Below, piece by piece: positions 1 through 7,871 of a stretch of DNA of 64,000 bases; position 1 is the stretch's first letter, and the number at the start of each line of letters is the position of its first letter. This stretch comes from SIG603 sp963589785. GTDB lineage: Bacteria; Bacillota; Clostridia; Oscillospirales; Acutalibacteraceae. A program made the position numbers and the translations under genes. The notes beneath the pieces were generated by a model, which saw nothing but the letters and a program-made list of their open reading frames with translations, searched no databases and was not told the origin of the DNA. Location: positions 1 to 64,000 of the forward strand of contig CAVAMJ010000005.1 in the NCBI GenBank assembly GCA_963589785.1, given 5' to 3'.

Positions 1-2
1 TG

Positions 3-53
3 ACAAAAGAGGAACGAGAGACAATAAACCATATAGAAGAAGCAACGAGATAA
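3..53 (+). CDS. C-terminal end of an unidentified protein (partial)
   Basis: An open frame enters from the window edge and stops at 51-53. Only 16 residues are visible, rich in Glu, Lys and Arg, as in many protein tails. A clear intrinsic terminator lies about 75 bases downstream, which supports a real gene end here. The product cannot be named. The frame is short enough to be chance. Confidence 0.3.
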   Translation, partial: TKEERETINHIEEATR

Positions 54-128
54 AATGGAGATTAGACTACAAAAGTTTAGTTTTTAATATAGATAAGTTA
101 AAAAGAAATAAATTGAGTTAAAAGGTGC

Positions 129-170
129 AGAGGTGTTAGCAAATTGCGACACCTCTAAATTTTTTATTTT
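129..170 (+). terminator. Intrinsic terminator
   Basis: Perfect 8-bp stem AGAGGTGT (129-136) / ACACCTCT (149-156) with a 12-base loop, followed by a T-rich tract at 160-170. It probably ends the partial gene at the window edge. Confidence 0.75.
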
Positions 171-413
171 AAAGCCACTTAAACATTTGTATAAAATGGA
201 GAAAGCAAGATGTAGGCGTATGGAACAGCTAAGATGAGGTTCTCATCATATGTTAGGTATATGAGAAATATTATGTAACTATTCATTTCTAAGTTTATTT
301 CCCTTGCGATAATAGTCGGGTCTGTCGGTTGTTTTCCTTGTGTTTCGGTAAATTCACAGGAAAATCAAAATTAAAGTGCCGCTTGATTTGCAGTGGTAAG
401 CAGTCAGATTATC

Positions 414-443
414 TTGAAAAAAGCGGTGCATTTGATTTATAAT
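414..443 (+). promoter_or_regulatory. Candidate sigma-A promoter for the small membrane protein
   Basis: TTGAAA (414-419), 18-base spacer, TATAAT (438-443), about 75 bases upstream of the ATG at 518. Confidence 0.5.
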
Positions 444-517
444 GTAGATACATTAATTGAAGTAGGTAGACACACAAAGCCAATTTACATTGATAAATCT
501 TTATTAGAGGTAAGACT

Positions 518-721
518 ATGAATGACAGATTAAAAAGAATCGTTTGGTTCACCACAATGTCGGTTTTATGGAGTGTAGTGTTTGCTTTGGCTCTTGATAG
601 CTTAGTAGGTATCGGAATCGGTGTTTGCTTCGGCATTGCTATGTCAGGAATTGGAAACAGCATATCCAAGAAAAAAGATGATGACGACAAAAAATCTAAT
701 GAAGATGAAAACGAAGAATAA
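518..721 (+). CDS. Small membrane protein, unknown function
   Basis: 67-residue protein that I do not recognise. Residues about 8-50 are hydrophobic, broken by a single Asp, and fit two membrane segments. The tail is a cluster of Lys, then Asp and Glu residues, and is probably cytosolic. A GAGGT-type ribosome site precedes the ATG, and a candidate promoter lies at 414-443. The coiled-coil gene at 812 follows in the same direction, but no functional link can be read from the sequence. Small size and lack of a named family leave the function open. Confidence 0.6.
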   Translation: MNDRLKRIVWFTTMSVLWSVVFALALDSLVGIGIGVCFGIAMSGIGNSISKKKDDDDKKSNEDENEE

Positions 722-811
722 ACAGCAGTGAAAAGCATAGGTAAGCTTATTTTGATGCCTTAGCTTTGAGAAATTAAGTTAAAGAAAGCGGTAAAAATAG
801 GAGATGCTCTC

Positions 812-1447
812 ATGATAAAATATGACGAATTAATTAGAACTTTAGAACAGAAGCAAAACAGAACTCCAAAGGAAGAAGCGGGTTTAAGAGAATTAAAAAA
901 GCTTGAAGAGTGCAAAAAAGAAATTGACAACAAGATAAAGATTGAGAGAGAGAATTTAGCACCGGAAAGCCTATTGCATATGAGTGATATGAGTGATGAA
1001 TACAAGAAATTGCTTTCGCAAAGTGCGTCTTATGCTAGGCGAGAAAAATATATTTTATTGGATTTAGGCTTGCTGGGGAAAAAAGTCCATAGACCGGCGT
1101 ATACCCCGATGACTGAGGAGCAGAAGAAAGAGCTCAGGAAAAGACAGGAAGAAGAATCGAAGAGAATAATCGAGGAAAACAAGCGCAAAAAGCGTGAAAA
1201 GGAATTTGCAGAGTGGAAAAGAAAGAAGGAATCCGGAGAGCTGGAGTTTGAAGAATATAAAATGCGCCAGCAAGCCGCAAAACAGCAAGCCCAAATTCTC
1301 GAAGCTATCAATAAAGGGCTGGCGGATACTCAGAGTGCTATCAAAGAAAATGCAGAGCAAACTGCACGTGCGGAAGAATGGTACCGTGCACGCAGAAAAA
1401 ATTACAGAATCCAAGATGAAATGCTCAGGGATTTCTTGAAAAAGTAA
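812..1447 (+). CDS. Charged coiled-coil protein, unknown function
   Basis: 211-residue protein dominated by Lys, Glu, Arg and Gln. Residues about 1-50 and 105-205 have the heptad-like pattern of long alpha-helical coiled coils. A short less charged part around residues 75-98 contains LLDLGLLG and probably breaks the helix. There is no signal peptide, membrane segment or enzyme motif. The ATG follows an AGGAGATGCTCTC stretch, a plausible ribosome site. It may form an operon with the small membrane protein at 518. Such proteins occur in phage, plasmid and hypothetical chromosomal contexts, so I assign no role. Confidence 0.65.
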   Translation: MIKYDELIRTLEQKQNRTPKEEAGLRELKKLEECKKEIDNKIKIERENLAPESLLHMSDMSDEYKKLLSQSASYARREKYILLDLGLLGKKVHRPAYTPMTEEQKKELRKRQEEESKRIIEENKRKKREKEFAEWKRKKESGELEFEEYKMRQQAAKQQAQILEAINKGLADTQSAIKENAEQTARAEEWYRARRKNYRIQDEMLRDFLKK

Positions 1448-1596
1448 AGTAGCTCAGTGAAAACGGTTTTGCTTAAAGTGCTGTAATACCCTGTCATTAA
1501 ATGATAGGGGATACAAACTCTCTGTCTAAATTTGCAACAAATCACACTGCTTCTTGCAAATAAAGTGAATTTTCGAAGTGTTTTTTCAAAAAAATC

Positions 1597-1625
1597 TTGA
1601 CCGCTAAGGCAATACAAGTTATAAT
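1597..1625 (+). promoter_or_regulatory. Strong sigma-A promoter
   Basis: TTGACC (1597-1602), 17-base spacer, TATAAT (1620-1625). The next ORF on this strand is ureA about 300 bases away, and a terminator stands in between. Confidence 0.65.
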
Positions 1626-1631
1626 AGCATT

Positions 1632-1796
1632 GTTGAATTTGAGCACATATTTAGTTCATCCATAAATGAGTTTTTACCATCACATGACAATATATTTGTT
1701 CTAAAAATGATTATGGAAGTGACGGAAAATTATATATCTATACGAAATGAGCAGACAAAGGGGTCTAAAACGACACTCTATTTGTCTGCTTTTTTG
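1632..1796 (+). ncRNA. Candidate small RNA or attenuated urease leader
   Basis: The predicted transcript starts about 7 bases after the TATAAT at 1620-1625 and ends at the intrinsic terminator at 1751-1796, giving about 165 nt without a credible ORF. It could be a free sRNA, or a leader whose terminator controls read-through into ureA. It matches no riboswitch class that I recognise. This is inferred from promoter and terminator placement only. Confidence 0.3.
1751..1796 (+). terminator. Intrinsic terminator upstream of ureA
   Basis: Perfect 9-bp stem GCAGACAAA (1751-1759) / TTTGTCTGC (1781-1789) followed by a run of T to 1795. It lies 130 bases ahead of ureA. Confidence 0.7.
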
Positions 1797-1834
1797 CATT
1801 TTTAGTTATAGTTTATGTATTTTCCGAGACTTTT

Positions 1835-1875
1835 TATAATATAATCCGGTGCAGTGTCCCCGCCACTTAAGCGGG
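1835..1875 (+). promoter_or_regulatory. ureA -10 elements and leader hairpin
   Basis: Two overlapping TATAAT hexamers (1835-1840 and 1840-1845) lack a good -35. Just downstream is a hairpin CCCGC (1859-1863) / GCGGG (1871-1875). This may be the main urease start if an activator supplies the missing -35 contact. Confidence 0.4.
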
Positions 1876-1926
1876 TTTCGTCCGATTAAAGACAATTATC
1901 CCACACAATTTGATAGGAGGAATATC

Positions 1927-2229
1927 ATGAGGCTTAATCCAAAAGAACAAGAGAAGCTGATGCTTCACATGGCAGGAAATCTTGCAAAAGAGAGAAAGGA
2001 AAGAGGACTCAAGCTTAATTACGTAGAGGCACTTGCGTATATCAGCTCTGAACTTCTCGAGCTTGCAAGAGACGGAAAAACAGTAGTTGAGCTCATGCAG
2101 CTTGGAACTAAAATTCTTACAAAGGATGACGTTATGGACGGCGTTGCCGATATGATCGGTGAAGTTCAGGTAGAGGCGACATTCCCTGACGGAACCAAGC
2201 TTGTAACAGTACACAATCCTATTCAGTAA
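1927..2229 (+). CDS. ureA: Urease gamma subunit
   Basis: 100-residue urease gamma subunit. It is the smallest chain of the nickel enzyme that hydrolyses urea to ammonia and carbamate in the cytosol. The sequence begins MRLNPKEQEKL and has the family's central AGNLAKERKERG and ALAYIS segments and the C-terminal FPDGTKLVTVHNPI. The open frame extends further upstream, but the ATG at 1927 is preceded by GGAGGAATATC and gives the usual family length. It is first in ureABC-I-EFGD, with ureB 14 bases downstream. Gamma and beta are separate genes here, as in most bacteria and unlike Helicobacter. Confidence 0.97.
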   Translation: MRLNPKEQEKLMLHMAGNLAKERKERGLKLNYVEALAYISSELLELARDGKTVVELMQLGTKILTKDDVMDGVADMIGEVQVEATFPDGTKLVTVHNPIQ

Positions 2230-2243
2230 GGAGGAAAATGAGC

Positions 2244-2603
2244 ATGAAAATCGGTGAAATTATAGCCGCAGATCGTGAGATAACTCTCAACGAGGGCAAA
2301 AACACAGTGACAGTAACAGTAGCAAACAAAGGCGACAGACCTGTTCAGGTTGGTTCTCATTTTCACTTCTTTGAAGTAAACAGATGCCTTTCTTTTGACA
2401 GAGAGAAAGCCTATGGCTATCATCTTGATATCCCTTCAGGAACATCTGTAAGATTTGAGCCGGGCGAAGAAAAAGAGGTTCAGCTTACAGAAATGGGCGG
2501 CAGAAAGAGAGTATTCGGTCTTAACGACCTTACTCGTGCACAGGCAACTGACGATACAAAGGCGGCATCCTTAGAAGCTGCTAAATTAAAAGGATTTCTG
2601 TAA
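2244..2603 (+). CDS. ureB: Urease beta subunit
   Basis: 119-residue urease beta subunit, which packs between gamma and the catalytic alpha chain. Family marks are GSHFHFFEVN near residue 45, the YGYHLDIPSGTSVRFEPGE segment and the GGRKRVFGLN region. Two ATG codons are possible. The one at 2238 sits only three bases after the GGAGG, while the ATG at 2244 has a nine-base spacing and gives the common MKIGEI start, so I chose 2244. ureC follows after 12 bases with its own AGGAGGG site, which suggests translation of the three subunits at similar rates. Confidence 0.96.
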   Translation: MKIGEIIAADREITLNEGKNTVTVTVANKGDRPVQVGSHFHFFEVNRCLSFDREKAYGYHLDIPSGTSVRFEPGEEKEVQLTEMGGRKRVFGLNDLTRAQATDDTKAASLEAAKLKGFL

Positions 2604-2615
2604 GGAGGGACTAAA

Positions 2616-4337
2616 ATGAGTACTAAAATTTCCGGAAGCAAATATGCGGCAATGTATGGCCCGACTACAGGCGATAAGGTGCGTTTGGCAGATACCAGCC
2701 TTGTAATAGAGGTAGAGAAGGATTATACAACTTACGGTGACGAAGTAAAGTTCGGCGGCGGAAAGTCTATCCGTGACGGTATGGGACAGTCCGTTAAGAC
2801 ATGCAGCAAAGACGGCGATCTTGATCTTGTAATTACAAATGCCCTCATCGTTGATTCAACAGGAATTGTTAAAGCAGACATCGGTATCAAGGACGGCAAG
2901 ATTGCCGGAATCGGAAAAGCCGGAAACCCTGACATCATGGACGGTGTTACACCCGGAATGACAGTTGGTGCATCCACTGAGGCACTTGCCGGAGAAGGAC
3001 TGCTTGTAACAGCCGGCGGAATTGATACACATATCCATTTCATCAGCCCACAGCAGATTAACTGCGCATTATACAGCGGTGTTACTACTATGATCGGCGG
3101 CGGTACAGGCCCGGCAGACGGCACAAACGCAACTACATGTACACCGGGTCCATGGAATTTGAGAATGATGCTTAAGGCAGCAGAGGAATATCCGATGAAC
3201 TTAGGCTTCCTCGGTAAAGGCAACTGCTCTGATGAAGCTCCGCTCATTGAACAGGTTAAAGCGGGCGCTATGGGCCTTAAGATTCACGAGGACTGGGGCG
3301 CAACACCGGCAGTTATCAACCACTGCTTGAATGTAGCGGATGAATACGATGTACAGGTTGCAATCCATACAGATACACTGAACGAAGGCGGATGCGTTGA
3401 GGATACTCTTGCGGCTATCGGCGGCAGAACTATCCACACATATCATACAGAGGGCGCCGGCGGCGGACACGCACCTGACATCATTCGTGCGGCAGCAGCA
3501 CCTAATGTACTTCCGTCCTCCACTAACCCGACTATGCCGTTTACAATCAACACTCTTGACGAGCACCTTGATATGCTTATGGTTTGCCACCACTTGGACA
3601 AGAGAATCCCTGAGGATGTAGCATTTGCAGACTCCAGAATTCGTCCTGAGACAATTGCGGCAGAGGATGTCCTTCATGATATGGGTATCTTCAGCATGAT
3701 GAGCTCTGACTCTCAGGCTATGGGTCGTGTCGGCGAGGTTATCACACGTACATGGCAGACAGCAAGCAAGATGAAGGATGAGAGAGGCGCACTTCCGGAA
3801 GATGCAGGTCACGACAACGACAACTTCCGTGTAAAGCGTTACATCTCCAAATATACAATCAACCCGGCAATCACACACGGTATTTCTAAGTATGTTGGTT
3901 CTGTTGAAAAGGGCAAATTCGCTGACCTCGTTCTCTGGAACCCGGCATTCTTTGGCGCAAAGCCTGACATCATCATCAAGGGCGGCATGATTGTTGCATC
4001 TAAGATGGGTGATGCAAACGCATCTATTCCGACTACACAGCCTGTTTTCTATCAGCCGATGTTTGCGGCTCACGGAAAGGCTAAGAACGAGGCTTGCCTC
4101 ACTTTCGTTTCTCAGGCTGCTATGGATGAGAATGTAAAAGAGAAATACGGTCTTGAGAAGACAGTCGTACCTGTAAAGGGATGCAGAAATATCAGCAAAA
4201 AGGACATGGTATTCAACGACAGAACTCCTGAACTGACTGTTGATCCTGAAACCTATAAGGTTACTGTTGACGGCGAGGAGATCACTTCCAAGCCGGCAGA
4301 GAAGCTTCCGCTTACACAGCTTTACAGTTTGTTCTAA
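2616..4337 (+). CDS. ureC: Urease alpha subunit (catalytic)
   Basis: 573-residue urease alpha chain carrying the dinickel centre. All expected residues are visible: nickel ligands in H139-x-H141, H251 and H277, the bridging lysine that becomes carbamylated at K222 (in GLKIHEDWG), D365 in SSDSQAMG, and the mobile-flap C324-H325 in MVCHHLD. Numbering is five above the Klebsiella enzyme throughout, so no insertion lies in the core. The enzyme hydrolyses cytosolic urea to ammonia for nitrogen assimilation or pH control. Length is normal and the gene looks fully functional. A long cysteine-rich antisense ORF in this gene is a shadow. Confidence 0.98.
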   Translation: MSTKISGSKYAAMYGPTTGDKVRLADTSLVIEVEKDYTTYGDEVKFGGGKSIRDGMGQSVKTCSKDGDLDLVITNALIVDSTGIVKADIGIKDGKIAGIGKAGNPDIMDGVTPGMTVGASTEALAGEGLLVTAGGIDTHIHFISPQQINCALYSGVTTMIGGGTGPADGTNATTCTPGPWNLRMMLKAAEEYPMNLGFLGKGNCSDEAPLIEQVKAGAMGLKIHEDWGATPAVINHCLNVADEYDVQVAIHTDTLNEGGCVEDTLAAIGGRTIHTYHTEGAGGGHAPDIIRAAAAPNVLPSSTNPTMPFTINTLDEHLDMLMVCHHLDKRIPEDVAFADSRIRPETIAAEDVLHDMGIFSMMSSDSQAMGRVGEVITRTWQTASKMKDERGALPEDAGHDNDNFRVKRYISKYTINPAITHGISKYVGSVEKGKFADLVLWNPAFFGAKPDIIIKGGMIVASKMGDANASIPTTQPVFYQPMFAAHGKAKNEACLTFVSQAAMDENVKEKYGLEKTVVPVKGCRNISKKDMVFNDRTPELTVDPETYKVTVDGEEITSKPAEKLPLTQLYSLF

Positions 4338-4364
4338 TTAATTTGAACGATTCAAATCGGACGG

Positions 4365-4396
4365 ACGCTCTGCTTTGCTTTTAAGAAGCAGAGCGT
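4365..4396 (+). terminator. Strong hairpin between ureC and ureI
   Basis: Perfect 11-bp stem ACGCTCTGCTT (4365-4375) / AAGCAGAGCGT (4386-4396). The following bases (TACTCTGATTTTAT) are a poor T tract, so it may be a partial terminator or a 3' mRNA stabiliser separating the structural from the accessory genes. Confidence 0.5.
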
Positions 4397-4529
4397 TACT
4401 CTGATTTTATAAATTTCAAGTCTGTAATTAATAAAGGCTTATTAGATCAGGACTGCTAAAGTAATTGTTTCCTAAAAAAGGAAAACAAACAGAAGGATAT
4501 GCTAAATAAAAGGAAAGAAGAGTATAATT

Positions 4530-5036
4530 ATGTTAGGAGTTTGTCTTTTATTTGTAGGAATCGTACTTATTAACAACGGTATGTGTTCCTTATATAAAGT
4601 AGATGGAAAATCAACCGCTATCATGAACCTTTTTACAGGCGGTCTATCCCTATTTATCAACTTTGTTAATTTGGTACAGGGCAACTATTATGCGGCAGGA
4701 ACAGGACTGCTGTTCTGCTTTACATATCTCTTTGTAGCTCTGAGCAAATTCCTTAAAGCAAGCCCAATCCCATTTGCGTGGTTTTCTACTTTCGTAGCCG
4801 TCAACGCAGTTGTTTTCGGAACTATCGAAGGCTTCACAGGAAGCAGCGCACTGGGAATTACAGCAGATATTCGCTGGGCTGCAATCTGGTATCTATGGGC
4901 AATTCTCTGGGGAACATCTTTCGTAGAGGACATCTGCGGAAAGAAGCTCGGAAAATTCGTTCCGTATCTTCAGGTATTTGAAGGTATTGTAACCGCATGG
5001 ATTCCGGGAGTTATGATGTTACTCAAGGTTTGGTAA
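4530..5036 (+). CDS. ureI: UreI/AmiS-family urea channel
   Basis: 168-residue polytopic membrane protein of the AmiS/UreI family, which forms hexameric channels for urea or short amides. The N-terminus LLFVGIVLINNGM matches the family opening. About six hydrophobic segments span the protein, with the conserved-looking IRWAAIWYLWAILWG segment near residues 112-126. It stands inside the urease operon between ureC and ureE, so urea uptake is the natural role. In Helicobacter UreI is acid-gated through periplasmic histidines. This copy is His-poor, so pH gating is doubtful. A GGAAAGAAG-type site precedes the ATG. Confidence 0.9.
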   Translation: MLGVCLLFVGIVLINNGMCSLYKVDGKSTAIMNLFTGGLSLFINFVNLVQGNYYAAGTGLLFCFTYLFVALSKFLKASPIPFAWFSTFVAVNAVVFGTIEGFTGSSALGITADIRWAAIWYLWAILWGTSFVEDICGKKLGKFVPYLQVFEGIVTAWIPGVMMLLKVW

Positions 5037-5084
5037 GAAATTTAAGCCGATATAAAGTTTATCGGATATTGGAGGAAGTAAATA

Positions 5085-5561
5085 ATGCTGTGCGAACAGG
5101 TTTTGGGAAAGCTTCATGATTTTGATACTACAGGAAAAGAAGTTGAATATGTAGATATCGAATGGCACGAAGCTTTCAAGAAAATACATAAGAAGACAAC
5201 AGACAAGGGCACAGAGCTTGGAATCCGCATGGATGATTCCATTCTTGCCAGAGGTCTTTACCAGGACGATGTTATTTATGAGGACGAGGAGAAATTAGTA
5301 GTCGTAAATACACCGCCTTGCGAAGTGATCAGAGTTTCTCTTACACCGGGACATGAGAAAATGTCTGCAAAGGTCTGCTATGAGATTGGCAACAGACACG
5401 CACCGCTGTTCTGGGGAGAGAACGATACTTTTATTACAATCTACAACGAGCCGATGTTAGTAATGCTTGAGAAAATTCATGGAGTTAAAGCAGAAAAGGA
5501 AGTTTTGAAGCTTGACTTTGATAAGAGAATTTCCGCAAGTATTCACAATCATCATCATTAA
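5085..5561 (+). CDS. ureE: Urease accessory protein UreE, nickel chaperone
   Basis: 158-residue UreE, a dimeric metallochaperone that delivers nickel to the urease activation complex. The N-terminal domain covers about residues 1-70 and the metal-binding domain about 75-145, with the conserved interface histidine H105 in EIGNRHAPLFWG. The C-terminus is a short His-rich tail ending HNHHH, a reduced form of the Klebsiella His tail that could hold extra nickel. The start follows TTGGAGGAAGTAAATA. A strong hairpin separates it from ureF, about 110 bases downstream. Confidence 0.95.
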   Translation: MLCEQVLGKLHDFDTTGKEVEYVDIEWHEAFKKIHKKTTDKGTELGIRMDDSILARGLYQDDVIYEDEEKLVVVNTPPCEVIRVSLTPGHEKMSAKVCYEIGNRHAPLFWGENDTFITIYNEPMLVMLEKIHGVKAEKEVLKLDFDKRISASIHNHHH

Positions 5562-5579
5562 AAGCATAAGTACACTATG

Positions 5580-5629
5580 AAGCAGATGAGGTATCTGCTA
5601 AAATCTAAAGAAAGATACCACATCTGCTT
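5580..5629 (+). terminator. Long hairpin between ureE and ureF
   Basis: Stem AAGCAGATG (5580-5588) / CATCTGCTT (5621-5629) continues across one A-A mismatch into GGTATCT (5590-5596) / AGATACC (5613-5619). The T tract is interrupted (TATTGCTAGCTTTT). It is likely a partial terminator or processing site that lowers ureFGD expression. Confidence 0.5.
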
Positions 5630-5671
5630 TATTGCTAGCTTTTAATAGGTAAAATAATTGTGGAGGAATTC

Positions 5672-6364
5672 ATGTCAGAAAAAAAGTTTTATCTCCTACA
5701 GGTAAATGATGCATTGTTTCCCATCGGAGGTTATTCCCATTCACAGGGACTTGAAACATATATTCAGCGTGGAATTGTCCATGATGAAGACACTGCAAGA
5801 GAATATATCATTCACAAAATAAAATGGAATCTTGCATACACTGAACTTCTGGCGGCAAGACTCGCATATGAAGCCGCACAGAAAAAAGACCTTGAGGAGC
5901 TTTTGCATTTGGAGGAGCTTCTTGAAGCCTCAAGGATTCCTTTTGAACAGCGAGAAGCCGCAAGAAAAATGGGCTCTCGTTTTGCAAAGACAATTGAAAA
6001 GCTTGGGCTTTCTATCAGTGAGACAGGCTTTTTCAGAGAATATCTTGATGCGAGAAAAGGCAAAGCAGTTAATCATTGCTGTATCTACGGCGTTTTTTGC
6101 GAGGAAATAGAGATTCCTTTGGAAGAAGCACTTGAGCATTATCTCTATGCTCAGACATCGGCAATTGTCACTAACTGCGTAAAAACAATCCCACTCAGCC
6201 AAACTTCGGGGCAACAGCTCCTTAGTGGCTGCTATGGGGAATTTGATGAGATATTAAAGGATGTCATTGCCGCAAGCGAGGAGGATTTGTGCCTTTCCGC
6301 ACCGGGATTTGACACAAGAGGAATTCAGCATGAAAAGCTCTATTCCAGATTATATATGTCATAA
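5672..6364 (+). CDS. ureF: Urease accessory protein UreF
   Basis: 230-residue all-helical UreF, which joins UreD and UreG in the complex that carboxylates the active-site lysine and inserts nickel into apo-urease. Typical marks are ALFPIGGYSHSQGLE near residues 14-28 and the C-terminal PGFDTRGIQHEKLYSRLYMS. An upstream GTG in frame at 5660 would place the GGAGGA site inside the gene. The ATG at 5672 follows that site at normal spacing and was chosen. ureG begins 53 bases after the stop. Nothing is unusual in length or composition. Confidence 0.94.
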   Translation: MSEKKFYLLQVNDALFPIGGYSHSQGLETYIQRGIVHDEDTAREYIIHKIKWNLAYTELLAARLAYEAAQKKDLEELLHLEELLEASRIPFEQREAARKMGSRFAKTIEKLGLSISETGFFREYLDARKGKAVNHCCIYGVFCEEIEIPLEEALEHYLYAQTSAIVTNCVKTIPLSQTSGQQLLSGCYGEFDEILKDVIAASEEDLCLSAPGFDTRGIQHEKLYSRLYMS

Positions 6365-6417
6365 CGAGTATGACGCAAAACAATATGTGAAAAATACGAA
6401 GAAACGAGGAAATCGAT

Positions 6418-7026
6418 ATGTCATATGTTAAAATCGGAGTTGCCGGCCCTGTAGGTTCCGGAAAAACAGCACTTATTGAAGCACTGTCAAGAAAAATGGC
6501 AGGCGATTACAGCATCGGAGTTATCACAAACGATATTTACACAAAAGAAGACGCAGAGTTTCTTGCAAAGAACAGCGTTCTTCCGGTAGAAAGAATCATC
6601 GGTGTTGAGACAGGCGGATGCCCTCACACAGCTATCCGTGAGGACGCTTCAATGAATTTGGAAGCAGTAGATGAAATGATGGAGCGTTTCCCGGATATTA
6701 AGCTTCTCTTTATCGAAAGCGGCGGAGATAACCTCTCGGCAACTTTCAGCCCTGAGCTTGTCGATGCGACAATTTTCGTCATTGACGTTGCAGAGGGAGA
6801 CAAAATTCCGCGTAAAGGCGGCCCGGGAATCACACGTTCAGATTTACTTGTCATCAACAAAATCGACCTCGCTCCATATGTCGGCGCAAGTCTTGAAGTA
6901 ATGGAAAGAGACTCCAAGAAAATGCGTGGTGACAGACCATTCATGTTTACAAATATCCGTGGAGATGAGAACGTGGATAATGTAGTAGAGTGGATAAAGA
7001 AGAATGTCCTTTTAGAAGGAATGTAA
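6418..7026 (+). CDS. ureG: Urease accessory GTPase UreG
   Basis: 202-residue SIMIBI-class GTPase that drives nickel insertion into urease. Visible motifs are the P-loop GPVGSGKT at residues 10-17, the metal-binding CPH motif in GVETGGCPHTAIRED, ESGGDNLSATFSPEL, and the guanine-specificity NKIDL. It works with UreF and UreD on the apoenzyme and can receive nickel from UreE. It is the closest relative of HypB, which is also in this window (55643-56311). ureD begins three bases after the stop codon, so the two are probably co-translated. Confidence 0.97.
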   Translation: MSYVKIGVAGPVGSGKTALIEALSRKMAGDYSIGVITNDIYTKEDAEFLAKNSVLPVERIIGVETGGCPHTAIREDASMNLEAVDEMMERFPDIKLLFIESGGDNLSATFSPELVDATIFVIDVAEGDKIPRKGGPGITRSDLLVINKIDLAPYVGASLEVMERDSKKMRGDRPFMFTNIRGDENVDNVVEWIKKNVLLEGM

Positions 7027-7029
7027 AAA

Positions 7030-7854
7030 TTGCCTATGGATAACAAATTCGGAAAAATATCCCGTATCACGGCTTGCGCGGCTTTAAAGGACGGCAAGAC
7101 CATTCTTGAGGACTTGTCCTTTACAGCTCCGTATAAAATAATGACGCCTTTCCAAAAAGAAAACGGCGGCATACAGATTATGCCCCTTTGTGCTTCGGCT
7201 GGGATAATGGCGGGCGATTCTCAGGAATTTTCCTACCGTGTAAAAGAGGGCGCAGAACTCGAAGTGCTCTCTCAGTCTTTTGAGAAAATCCACAAAATGG
7301 ATGAAGGCTCAGCCACAAGAACCGTTGATGTACAAGTGGATAAAAATGCCACACTATATTATTATCCACAGCCTGTAATTCCTTTTGCGCAGTCGGCTTT
7401 TGACAGCAAGATGACTATTCATTTGGAAGATGAAACTTCACGTTTGTTCATGTTGGAGATTATTTCTTGCGGCAGAACCGCACATGACGAACGCTTTCTC
7501 TATCGCAGATTTTCTTCAAAGGTCATGCTCTATAGAGGCGATAAGCTGATTTATCGAGATAATACTCGTTATGAACCTGACAAAATGCCGATGGAGGGAA
7601 TCGGAATGTATGAGGGCTATACTCACATGGCAAACCTGTTCCTTTCAAAAATCAGCAGAGGTCAGGAGTCCGATGCTTCAAAAAATCGTGAACTGCAAGA
7701 AAAAATCTGGCAGATTCTCGATGAAGATTCGGAAATTGACGGCGGCGTCACACGTCTCACATCAGGAGATTTGGCACTGAGAATTTTCGGCTGTCGTGCA
7801 CAGAAGCTTCAGCAGGTGGCAGAGAAAATCAAGAGATTGTACGAAGCTATGTAA
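7030..7854 (+). CDS. ureD: Urease accessory protein UreD (UreH)
   Basis: 274-residue UreD, the scaffold that binds apo-urease and recruits UreF and UreG. Family features include the PLCASAGIMAGD segment, the YYYPQPVIPFAQSAF region and the LEIISCGRTAHDERFLY stretch. Two starts are possible. TTG at 7030 has an eight-base spacing from GGAA inside the end of ureG, while ATG at 7036 would have about 14 bases. I report the TTG but the ATG is not excluded. It is the last gene of the urease operon. A decayed LexA fragment and a strong terminator follow. Confidence 0.92.
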   Translation: MPMDNKFGKISRITACAALKDGKTILEDLSFTAPYKIMTPFQKENGGIQIMPLCASAGIMAGDSQEFSYRVKEGAELEVLSQSFEKIHKMDEGSATRTVDVQVDKNATLYYYPQPVIPFAQSAFDSKMTIHLEDETSRLFMLEIISCGRTAHDERFLYRRFSSKVMLYRGDKLIYRDNTRYEPDKMPMEGIGMYEGYTHMANLFLSKISRGQESDASKNRELQEKIWQILDEDSEIDGGVTRLTSGDLALRIFGCRAQKLQQVAEKIKRLYEAM

Positions 7855-7871
7855 AATTTAATAAGGCATAA

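Larger units (their letters stand above)
54..517. other. Gene-free stretch with terminator and promoter
   Basis: About 460 bases without a convincing ORF. It holds the terminator at 129-170, an imperfect hairpin around 331-364 (TTTTCC-type arm against GGAAAA-type arm) and the candidate promoter at 414-443. No known RNA family was recognised. Confidence 0.5.
1448..1926. other. Gene-free stretch ahead of the urease operon
   Basis: About 480 bases without a convincing ORF. It contains a strong promoter (1597-1625), an intrinsic terminator (1751-1796), TATAAT-type elements (1835-1845) and a small GC hairpin (1859-1875). Together these look like an sRNA or leader region rather than empty spacer. 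Confidence 0.6.

Noticed and set aside
1676..1714. 12-codon ORF inside the candidate sRNA before ureA
   Set aside because: It has no ribosome site before the ATG and no conserved features.
1859..1875. GC hairpin before ureA as a known riboswitch
   Set aside because: Compared by memory with guanidine, NiCo, glutamine and PreQ1 types. No conserved core matched, so it is reported only as a hairpin.
3201..4073. 290-residue antisense ORF inside ureC
   Set aside because: It is the reverse shadow of a highly conserved gene, is extremely Cys/His/Arg-rich, has no ribosome site and matches nothing.
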